From Candidatus Equinaster intestinalis (GTDB lineage: Bacteria; Bacillota_A; Clostridia; Oscillospirales; Acutalibacteraceae), in contig JAGHTJ010000132.1 of NCBI GenBank assembly GCA_018065375.1, forward strand, positions 1 to 7,530: a stretch of 7,530 nucleotides of DNA. Reading direction: 5' to 3'. The translations under genes and the position numbers were made by a program. The notes under the pieces were generated by a model. It saw only the letters and a list, made by a program, of their open reading frames with translations. It was not told the DNA's origin and searched no databases. Below, piece after piece: positions 1 to 5,478 of this stretch (the stretch's first letter is position 1; each line of letters starts with the position of its first letter).

Positions 1-1721
1 TTATAGCAGGGGACAGAGACCACTCCGAGGTCATTGGCATAATCGGGCATACCGATTGCCCGGTTTTCACCTTTGAAAGCGAAGCCGAGCTCGAAGATAT
101 ACTTAAAAACAACGCCGATTTGTGCGAAAAACCCATAACCGTTGTCTCACAAACAACCTTTAATGCGACAATTTTCGAAAAATGTCAAAAAATTATCAAA
201 AAAGTATGTACAAATGCGTTGATTTTTGATACAATATGTAATGCTACGGCATTGCGGCAAAAAGAAGCCGACGAACTGTCACGGAATAATGATGTAATGA
301 TAGTTATAGGCGGAAAGCACAGCTCAAACACCGCAAAGCTTTTCGGTGTTTGCGCGGCGAATTGCCAAAAAACATTTCTGATTGAAACTGCCGATGAACT
401 TAAGGCGGAATTTTTCGGGGATGCAAAAAGCATTGGCGTAGTGGCGGGGGCATCTACCCCTGCGTGCATCATAAAGGAGGCTATTAAAACCATGTCGGAA
501 ATTTTACAACCGGAAAACGAGCAGATGGAGGAAAAAATTACTGCTCAAAAAACATTTGAAGAAATGACGGATGAGGAAGCATTCGAAGCATCTCTCAGCA
601 ATCTCAACAGCGATCAGAAGGTAACGGGAATAGTTCTTGCCGTTAACCCGAGCGAGGTTCAGGTCGATTTCGGCCGCGGACTTACGGGCTATATTTCAAA
701 GGAGGAGTATTCTTACGATACCGATGTTGATTTGGTAAGGGATGTAAAGGTTGGCGATGAGCTTAATCTTATCATTATGAAAATCAACGACCAGGAAGGA
801 ACCGCAATGCTTTCAAAGCGCCGCTATGATTCAATTGCCGGTTGGGATAAAGTCGTTTCCGCCAAGGAATCGGGCGAAATACTTACCGGTACCGTAGGCG
901 CTGTTATCAAAGGCGGCGTTTCGGTAAACGCTTTCGGCGTCAGGGTATTTATTCCCGCTTCGCAGGCTACTCTTTCAAGAAATGATTCTCTCGATGACCT
1001 TAAGGGCAAAGAGGTTCAGTTCAGAATTATCGAAATCGGCCGCGGCAGACGCGCAGTAGGTTCTATTCGCAGCGTTCTCCGCGAGGAAAGAAAAGCCGCT
1101 CAGTCAAAGATTTGGGAATCTATCTCTGTTGGTGATAGATTTACCGGTACCGTTAAGTCACTCACAGGTTACGGCGCATTTGTCGATATCGGCGGAGTTG
1201 ACGGTATGGTACATATCTCCGAGCTCTCTTGGCAGAAGATTAAAAATCCTTCCGAGGTAGTTATGGTTGGAGATACAGTTGAGGTTTATGTAAAGGATAT
1301 CGATACCGAAAAGAAGAAAATTTCTTTGGGCTATAAAAAGGAAGAGGATAATCCCTGGAATATCTTCGCCGCAAAGTATAGCGAGGGCGATACCGTTACC
1401 GTTACAATAGTAAGCATGACAACCTACGGCGCATTTGCAAGAATTATTCCGGGTGTGGATGGTCTTATTCACATCTCGCAGATAGCAAATAAGCATGTTG
1501 CAAAGCCGCAGGATGAACTCAAAACAGGCGAGTCGGTTGAAGCTAAGATTATCGCTATCGACAGCGATAAAAAGCGCGTAAGCCTTTCTATCCGCGCTCT
1601 TCTCCCCGAAGAGCCCGCAGCAGAGGAAACACCTGCCGAGGAAGCTCCCGCAGAAGTACCTGCAAAAGCTGAGGCTCCCGCTCCCGAGGCGGAAGCACCC
1701 GTAGCCGAAACCGCAGAATAA
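1..1721 (+). CDS. ispH-rpsA: IspH-ribosomal protein S1 fusion (4-hydroxy-3-methylbut-2-enyl diphosphate reductase / S1), 5' partial
   Basis: The frame is open from base 3 to the TAA at 1719-1721, so the gene enters from the left; the TTG at 120 is not the start. The first ~160 codons are the C-terminal part of IspH, the [4Fe-4S] enzyme that makes IPP and DMAPP in the last MEP-pathway step. Visible landmarks are the HSE motif (His 21-23, Glu 27-29, the family's catalytic HxE), QTT at 150-158, the third cluster cysteine in NTICNAT at 237-239, SSN at 321-329, and the Ser of AGASTP at 453-455. About 118 residues, with the other two cluster cysteines, lie upstream. After an acidic linker come four S1 OB-fold repeats at about 609-824, 867-1073, 1125-1334 and 1380-1595; the third (GYGAFVDIGG, then DGMVHIS) is the most canonical. 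The protein ends in a Glu/Ala/Pro-rich tail (about 1608-1718). Four S1 repeats is usual for Firmicutes, against six in E. coli. The fusion is known from Clostridia. Identification is firm; whether both halves act as one polypeptide is unclear (see the internal start at 473-494). Confidence 0.95.
   Translation, partial: IAGDRDHSEVIGIIGHTDCPVFTFESEAELEDILKNNADLCEKPITVVSQTTFNATIFEKCQKIIKKVCTNALIFDTICNATALRQKEADELSRNNDVMIVIGGKHSSNTAKLFGVCAANCQKTFLIETADELKAEFFGDAKSIGVVAGASTPACIIKEAIKTMSEILQPENEQMEEKITAQKTFEEMTDEEAFEASLSNLNSDQKVTGIVLAVNPSEVQVDFGRGLTGYISKEEYSYDTDVDLVRDVKVGDELNLIIMKINDQEGTAMLSKRRYDSIAGWDKVVSAKESGEILTGTVGAVIKGGVSVNAFGVRVFIPASQATLSRNDSLDDLKGKEVQFRIIEIGRGRRAVGSIRSVLREERKAAQSKIWESISVGDRFTGTVKSLTGYGAFVDIGGVDGMVHISELSWQKIKNPSEVVMVGDTVEVYVKDIDTEKKKISLGYKKEEDNPWNIFAAKYSEGDTVTVTIVSMTTYGAFARIIPGVDGLIHISQIANKHVAKPQDELKTGESVEAKIIAIDSDKKRVSLSIRALLPEEPAAEETPAEEAPAEVPAKAEAPAPEAEAPVAETAE
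473..494 (+). promoter_or_regulatory. Candidate internal ribosome binding site and ATG at the IspH-S1 junction
   Basis: AAAGGAGG at 473-480 is a near-perfect Shine-Dalgarno sequence and is followed, after 11 bases, by an in-frame ATG at 492-494. The ATG lies just past the last IspH helix and before the acidic linker to the S1 repeats. Initiation here would give a free S1 protein of 409 residues, close to the size of stand-alone four-domain Firmicutes S1 proteins. The spacing is slightly long. The AAG GAG part also encodes Lys-Glu in a helix where such residues are normal for IspH, so coincidence is possible. Confidence 0.45.
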
Positions 1722-1730
1722 TAAAGAATT

Positions 1731-1762
1731 AAAGGACACCTCACGGTGTCCTTTATTTTTTT
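1731..1762 (+). terminator. Intrinsic terminator of ispH-rpsA
   Basis: A perfect 10-bp stem (AAAGGACACC at 1731-1740 pairing with GGTGTCCTTT at 1745-1754) has a TCAC tetraloop and is followed by A and seven Ts (1756-1762). It starts 9 bases after the stop codon and separates the fusion gene from gene 2. Confidence 0.93.
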
Positions 1763-1773
1763 GAAAAAAGTTC

Positions 1774-1802
1774 TTGCATAAAGGCTTTAACTACTGTATA
1801 AT
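1774..1802 (+). promoter_or_regulatory. Sigma-A-type promoter for the 1842 membrane protein gene
   Basis: A perfect -10 box TATAAT (1797-1802) lies 17 bases downstream of TTGCAT (1774-1779), a weak -35 that keeps the TTG. Transcription would start near 1809, giving a leader of about 33 bases that carries the ribosome site GGGAGA (1828-1833) eight bases before the ATG. The promoter sits directly after the preceding terminator, so gene 2 appears to be an independent unit. Confidence 0.7.
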
Positions 1803-1841
1803 TTCCTCATAAGATAAATTTTTCTATGGGAGAAATGATTT

Positions 1842-2402
1842 ATGGAAAATAAAAAGAATTTACCGCTTAAAATTTTTCACTTGGTTTTAATCGCCGCGGC
1901 GCTTGTTATGAGCGCGTTTTCAATCGCAAAAGCCGGCGAAAATGTTTCCGAGCTTACCGAGCTTGCAAATGCCCTCAGCATTTTCACCCTTGCCGCAGGC
2001 TTTATTTATCTGGTATACGGCTATAAGAAAAACGCCGCCGTTTACTATAAGATATTTATGGGCTTGCTGGTTGTATCTCAGGGCGTTTTCATTGCAGGGC
2101 TCATAAGCGGAACCGAGACTTACCCCGTTTATATTTCGCTTATTTATGCGGTAGCCTTTGTAACCGCGGTTATTCTGGCAGTTGCCAAAGATTTCGGTAA
2201 AAATATGACCTTTGCCGTTTGCATAGCGCTTGTTGCCTGCAGAATTGCAATTCTCGTTATAAACCTTTTAACCGCCGAAGCCTTTGATAACGCGGCTTTC
2301 TGCACTCTTTCTTCCGATATTTCAAACCTTCTTATCGTAGGTACCGCAATACTTATGATTACCGAAAAGTATATCGATAAGTCCGAGCGCGGCAGTAAGT
2401 AA
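1842..2402 (+). CDS. Six-helix integral membrane protein of unknown function
   Basis: I do not recognise a family for this 186-residue protein. Hydrophobicity by eye gives six membrane helices, at about residues 9-29, 42-60, 68-89, 95-115, 121-143 and 157-174, joined by short loops. The N-terminus (MENKKNLPLK) and the helix 2-3 loop (GYKKNAAVYYK) are positively charged. By the positive-inside rule this places the N-terminus and, with an even number of helices, also the C-terminus (EKYIDKSERGSK) in the cytoplasm. There is no cleavable signal, no enzyme motif and no soluble domain. The start is supported by GGGAGA at 1828-1833 and by the promoter at 1774-1802. It is a monocistronic gene between two terminators, so context gives no functional hint. 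Cytoplasmic membrane location is safe; anything more is not. Confidence 0.85.
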   Translation: MENKKNLPLKIFHLVLIAAALVMSAFSIAKAGENVSELTELANALSIFTLAAGFIYLVYGYKKNAAVYYKIFMGLLVVSQGVFIAGLISGTETYPVYISLIYAVAFVTAVILAVAKDFGKNMTFAVCIALVACRIAILVINLLTAEAFDNAAFCTLSSDISNLLIVGTAILMITEKYIDKSERGSK

Positions 2403-2415
2403 AACCGAATAAAAT

Positions 2416-2451
2416 AAAAGCCGACTGATAAACAAATCAGTCGGCTTTTTT
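2416..2451. terminator. Bidirectional intrinsic terminator between convergent genes
   Basis: A perfect 14-bp stem (2416-2429 pairing with 2436-2449, core AGCCGACTGAT / ATCAGTCGGCT) encloses the six-base loop AAACAA. On the plus strand it ends in a T run (2445-2451). On the minus strand the complement of the A-rich stretch at 2410-2419 supplies a T-rich tail. It therefore serves both the plus-strand gene ending at 2402 and the minus-strand gene ending at 2456. Confidence 0.92.
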
Positions 2452-2455
2452 CTTA

Positions 2456-3136
2456 TTAATTTGATGACGGAAATGCTTTTTCGTTTATAATGAGCTTTCC
2501 GTGTCCGGGCGCTATAATCAGCGGGTTAAGGGCAAATATTTTCTGCTCCGATTCGTAAATCTTTTCAAGGTCAAATCCGAAAAGTGAGGTAAAATAATCT
2601 CCGCCCTTTGCCGCGCAGGCATCTCCGCAGTATAAAACCCTGCCGATTTTAATGCCCATGGAGCCCGCTGTGTGTCCGGGCAGCATAACTATGTCGGCAT
2701 CAAACCCGAGTGTGCGCAAAAAGTCGGTATCGTGATCTTCTAGCTTTATATCAACCTCGCAGTGCGGAAAATCGACCTCGTGCATATCCTTGTTAGCCAT
2801 GCGCGCCGCTTCTTCGTTGGCGGTGGAGGTCGGTATCAGCTCGGGGAAATCGAGCCTCGAATAAAGCCCAACATCATTTTCGTGCATAATGAGCTTTGCG
2901 CCGAATTTTTCCTTAAAATACTTGGCGTTATATGTGTGGTCAAAATGCCCGTGGGTTAAAAAAATCCATTTGATATCGTAGCCGGAGTTTTCCAACCACT
3001 CTTCAACCTCGGCTCGCGTTTCTCTTATACCCGTATCAATCAGCAGGTCGCCGCCCATGCTTGTAAGAACATACACAATCGGCTTGTTGGGCGTACTGCC
3101 TACATAGTAGTTGATTTTGAGCGCTTTGCCGGACAT
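2456..3136 (-). CDS. MBL-fold metallohydrolase
   Basis: A 226-residue cytoplasmic hydrolase of the metallo-beta-lactamase superfamily, covering essentially the whole fold. All dinuclear metal-site residues are visible: His62-x-His64-x-Asp66-His67 (THGHFDHT), His155 (LPGHTAGS), Asp172 (YCGDA) and His212 (APGHG). The early strand with LLIDTG is also typical. No extra domain or signal peptide is present. The motifs resemble glyoxalase II-like members, but substrate cannot be read from them; thioesters, lactones, phosphodiesters and other esters are all possible in this superfamily. An upstream ATG at 3169 would add 11 residues, but it has no ribosome site and coincides with the predicted transcription start (about 3168). 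The ATG at 3136 has a near-perfect Shine-Dalgarno (AAGGCGGTG, 3154-3146) nine bases away, so I choose it. The gene is monocistronic, divergent from the operon at 3276. Confidence 0.93.
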   Translation of the reverse strand: MSGKALKINYYVGSTPNKPIVYVLTSMGGDLLIDTGIRETRAEVEEWLENSGYDIKWIFLTHGHFDHTYNAKYFKEKFGAKLIMHENDVGLYSRLDFPELIPTSTANEEAARMANKDMHEVDFPHCEVDIKLEDHDTDFLRTLGFDADIVMLPGHTAGSMGIKIGRVLYCGDACAAKGGDYFTSLFGFDLEKIYESEQKIFALNPLIIAPGHGKLIINEKAFPSSN

Positions 3137-3145
3137 TTTTTTACA

Positions 3146-3154
3146 CACCGCCTT
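3146..3154 (-). promoter_or_regulatory. Ribosome binding site that fixes the MBL gene start at 3136
   Basis: Read on the minus strand, AAGGCGGTG differs by one base from the ideal AAGGAGGTG and ends nine bases before the ATG at 3136-3134. The alternative ATG at 3169-3167 has only AT-rich sequence upstream. Confidence 0.85.
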
Positions 3155-3174
3155 TCTTAAAAATATCATATTTT

Positions 3175-3203
3175 ATGCTATCATATTTGAATGTCGCTGT
3201 CAA
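3175..3203 (-). promoter_or_regulatory. Sigma-A-type promoter of the MBL hydrolase gene
   Basis: On the minus strand a perfect -35 box TTGACA (3203-3198) is followed after 17 bases by TAGCAT (3180-3175, 4 of 6 consensus matches). Transcription would start near 3168, leaving a leader of about 32 bases before the ATG at 3136. This argues against the longer reading from 3169. Confidence 0.72.
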
Positions 3204-3214
3204 GCAATAAGGTA

Positions 3215-3243
3215 TTGAAATCAGTGCCGTATTATGGTATGAT
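3215..3243 (+). promoter_or_regulatory. Sigma-A-type promoter of the three-gene operon
   Basis: TTGAAA (3215-3220) and TATGAT (3238-3243) are separated by exactly 17 bases, and each is one base off consensus. Transcription would start near 3250, giving a leader of only about 26 bases, too short for a purine or other riboswitch. The -35 box lies 11 bases from the -35 box of the divergent MBL promoter. Confidence 0.78.
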
Positions 3244-3275
3244 TAAATAAATATTTGCAGTTTGGAGATGGCGGA

Positions 3276-3788
3276 ATGAAAAACGAATATAAAGTAACCC
3301 GTGAGCTTTATAAAACCTGGACTATAGAAGGTATTTTCAAGGGCAAAAAGCTCGCAATTTTTATTGTCTGGCTTGCGGTGTCGGCAGCGGCTTTCGGCTT
3401 TGGCATATATAAAATCATTTCGGCACTGCAGGGTGACGGCAGCGCTTTTGAAATCATTTTCAGCTTTGCCATCTGCGCATTCGGTATTTACAGAGCTTAT
3501 TTCAGAACCGTTATGATGTCGGGTAAAATGTATAATCTTTTGGCGCAGAATTACGGCGGCGAAAATTGGCAGAGAAAAATCGAATTTCTCGATACCAGCG
3601 TAATTATGGCGGACGGTCATAAGGTGCTCCAGAATGAATATAAAAATATTCAAAAAATCTCACAAAAAAGCTACGGTATGAGCATACTTTTCAATAACGG
3701 TATGCTCGTGCGTGTGTATAAGGAAAGCTTCACAAACTGCACTTACGATGAGTTTATTGAATTTCTCGCAAAAAAGAAGGTAAATTAA
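3276..3788 (+). CDS. YcxB-like membrane protein
   Basis: This 170-residue protein has a short basic N-terminus, two membrane helices (about 26-50 and 58-76) and a C-terminal region of about 90 residues likely to be cytoplasmic. The C-terminal part, with alternating short strands (IEFLDTSVIM, YKNIQKISQ, YGMSILFNNGMLVRV) and a final helix (YDEFIEFLAKK), resembles the YcxB-like domain of Firmicutes membrane proteins, a family without a settled function. The ATG at 3276 is chosen because GGAG (3264-3267) lies eight bases upstream; the in-frame TTG at 3255 has no ribosome site. It is the first gene of the operon and ends one base before the permease ATG, so the two are probably translationally coupled. 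A regulatory or accessory role for the transporter is only a guess from position. The family call is by pattern and is moderately sure. Confidence 0.82.
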   Translation: MKNEYKVTRELYKTWTIEGIFKGKKLAIFIVWLAVSAAAFGFGIYKIISALQGDGSAFEIIFSFAICAFGIYRAYFRTVMMSGKMYNLLAQNYGGENWQRKIEFLDTSVIMADGHKVLQNEYKNIQKISQKSYGMSILFNNGMLVRVYKESFTNCTYDEFIEFLAKKKVN

Positions 3789-3789
3789 A

Positions 3790-5469
3790 ATGGCAAAAAA
3801 GGAAACTGAAAAAACGGTTCAGGGCAAAAAGGTGCTGTATAGCGCCAATCAGACCCCGCCTAAAAGTGTACTTATATTTTCATCGCTTCAGCAAATGCTG
3901 CTGCTGATTTCCATAGGTATGGCTCTGCCCGTATCGGTGGCGAGGGCGGCTGACCTCGATGTTGCCCATTCGGGCTCACTCCTTGCGGCGGCACTGCTCA
4001 CAATGGGCGTGGCTTCCATTTTGCAAACGATAAACGGTAAGTTCATAGGCTCGGGCTATCAGGCATTTTCAGCCTGCGATTCCGCGGCAATTTCGGCTTG
4101 CCTGCTTGCCGCCCAAGCCGGCGGAATACCGCTTGTAATAGGTATGACGGTGTTTTCCTCGGTTGCAAAATTTTGTTTGGGCTCATTTGCCTTTAAGCTT
4201 CGCAAGCTTTTTCCTGCCGAGGTTACGGGAACTATGGTTTTCATCCTCGGTATCAACCTTGTGCCTACATCCTTTAAGTATTTTATCGGCTCGGGCGAAA
4301 CAAAGCACCTTGTAGTTGCGGGCGCAACACTTCTCTTTATGCTCGCTTGCTCTCTCTTTATTAAACCCCTTAAGCCCTATTCGGCTTTGGCGGGCGTTGT
4401 GTTCGGTTATATTCTCTCAATCATTACCGGCGTGTTCAAAATCTCCGAATTTTCGGCTCTTTCGGGCAAAGCCCCGGTGGCACTGCCCGTTTATACCGAG
4501 CTTTCCTATAAATTCGATGCAAAAATGATTATACCCTTCCTCATAATCACCTTTGCGAGCGTTGTTGATAATATCGGCGACTTTTCCGCAATTCAGAAAG
4601 CCAACGACCCCGATATGCAAAAGCCCGATTGGCGCTCTCTTGAGCGCGGAGCGAGAGCAGGCGCCTTGGCTACCGCTTTGCTGGGGCTTCTCGGCGGCTC
4701 GGCGCAGTCAACCTCAACCTCTAACATCGGCATTGCCTCTGCCAGCGGAATCACAAGCCGCAAGGTTGCCTATGTTGCGGGCGGTATGCTCATAGTTATA
4801 TCATTTTTCCCGGGCATTATGGGTGTTCTTTCAATGATACCCGAGCCCGTTCTCGGCGCTGTTCTTATGTTCAGTATGTGCTATATTATGTCGGGCGGAT
4901 TTTCAACTCTGCTTTCGCATGAGCTTGATGACCGCAAGATTTTCACCGTCTTTCTGAGCATAGGCGCGGCTGTCAGCACACTTATTCCCGGTCTTTATGA
5001 TTTCCTGCCGAAATCGGTTTCCGATATTCTCTGCTCTCCTATGATTATGGGCGTAATCGTGCTTATAATAGTCAGTGTTTTCGGCAGAATCGGCACCAAA
5101 AAGAAATTCGCTTTTATCACCGGCGTTTCGGCTCCCGAGGTTTTGGCGCTTGGCGAAGAAATCACAAATGTCTGCAAGCGCTGGGGCACTCAAAAAATTC
5201 TCCCGAGAAAATTGCAGATATGTTTAAGCGCCCTTTGCGAGGGTATTTTCGAGCAGAACAGCGATACTAAATTACAGGTGTCTTTAGTTTACGACAGTAT
5301 GCAGATTAAACTCCATATCGAAACTGCAGAAACCGAGCTTCAGGAAGTAGCTCAAACCGATGCAAGCTCGCTTTCGATTGCCGTTGCAATGCTGCCAAAT
5401 ATGTTCGATAATGTTAAAACAAATTGGGCGGGCGGCAAACTCACCATTGATATGGAAGAAGATATATAA
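3790..5469 (+). CDS. NCS2/NAT-family (xanthine-uracil permease-like) transporter with soluble C-terminal extension
   Basis: A 559-residue multi-pass membrane protein of the nucleobase-ascorbate transporter (UraA-fold) family, normally proton symporters of purines, pyrimidines or urate. The transport core spans about residues 25-435. Supporting motifs are the helix 1 region (QQMLLLISIGMALP), helix 3 (GSGYQAFSACDSAA), helix 8 VVDNIGD (257-264) and the helix 10 signature SNIGIASASGITSR (311-324), which matches the QNNG...TGVASR pattern of XanQ. Aligned by eye, the key substrate-site residues differ: the helix 8 Glu is Asp260, the helix 10 Gln/Glu is Ser311, and the helix 9 Asp is apparently lost. 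Residues 447-559 form a soluble domain absent from the usual 430-460-residue members. Its helix-strand pattern resembles a degenerate GHKL/RsbW-type ATPase fold. GAAGG (3776-3780) lies nine bases before the ATG. The gene is second in the operon, and the next gene starts nine bases after its stop. The family is certain; the substrate is unknown. Confidence 0.92.
   Translation: MAKKETEKTVQGKKVLYSANQTPPKSVLIFSSLQQMLLLISIGMALPVSVARAADLDVAHSGSLLAAALLTMGVASILQTINGKFIGSGYQAFSACDSAAISACLLAAQAGGIPLVIGMTVFSSVAKFCLGSFAFKLRKLFPAEVTGTMVFILGINLVPTSFKYFIGSGETKHLVVAGATLLFMLACSLFIKPLKPYSALAGVVFGYILSIITGVFKISEFSALSGKAPVALPVYTELSYKFDAKMIIPFLIITFASVVDNIGDFSAIQKANDPDMQKPDWRSLERGARAGALATALLGLLGGSAQSTSTSNIGIASASGITSRKVAYVAGGMLIVISFFPGIMGVLSMIPEPVLGAVLMFSMCYIMSGGFSTLLSHELDDRKIFTVFLSIGAAVSTLIPGLYDFLPKSVSDILCSPMIMGVIVLIIVSVFGRIGTKKKFAFITGVSAPEVLALGEEITNVCKRWGTQKILPRKLQICLSALCEGIFEQNSDTKLQVSLVYDSMQIKLHIETAETELQEVAQTDASSLSIAVAMLPNMFDNVKTNWAGGKLTIDMEEDI
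5128..5466 (+). other. C-terminal GHKL/RsbW-like domain of the permease (residues 447-559)
   Basis: The region starts after the last membrane helix and a basic loop (RIGTKKKF). Its order of elements is a long helix (PEVLALGEEITNVCKRW), a second helix (PRKLQICLSALCEGIFE), a strand pair (KLQVSLVYD, MQIKLHIET), a helix (SLSIAVAMLPNMFDNV) and a final strand after GG (AGGKLTIDME). This mirrors the layout of HATPase_c domains such as RsbW. Glu484 falls where the N-box Glu would be, but the N-box Asn and the DxGxG loop are missing, so ATP binding is unlikely. The assignment is an inference from pattern only. Confidence 0.45.
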
Positions 5470-5478
5470 GGAACAAAT

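Noticed and set aside
883..1153. Direct repeat TTACCGGTACCGT at 883-895 and 1141-1153
   Set aside because: Both copies encode the same TGTV strand at the start of S1 domains 2 and 3, so the repeat reflects the domain duplication.
1158..1739. Open minus-strand frame of 193 codons opposite the S1 repeats
   Set aside because: It lies antisense to well-conserved S1 domains, has Cys/Phe/Gly-rich low-complexity sequence mirroring the Glu/Ala codons, and starts inside the terminator stem; no ribosome site was seen.
1469..1744. Minus-strand Ala/Ser/Gly-rich open frame
   Set aside because: It is the complement of the Glu/Ala/Pro-rich tail of the fusion protein and overlaps the terminator; its composition is a codon artefact.
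3204..3275. Purine or other riboswitch ahead of the permease operon
   Set aside because: The predicted leader is only about 26 bases and shows no room for an aptamer or terminator/antiterminator.
3243..3653. Minus-strand frame of 136 codons across the YcxB-like gene
   Set aside because: It overlaps the operon promoter and a gene with a good ribosome site and a plausible family, and its own translation shows no domain pattern.
3673..3711. Inverted and direct repeats (GTATGAGCATAC palindrome; ACGGTATG twice)
   Set aside because: They lie inside the YcxB-like coding region and correspond to the repeated YGM/NGM codons; no role is suggested by position.
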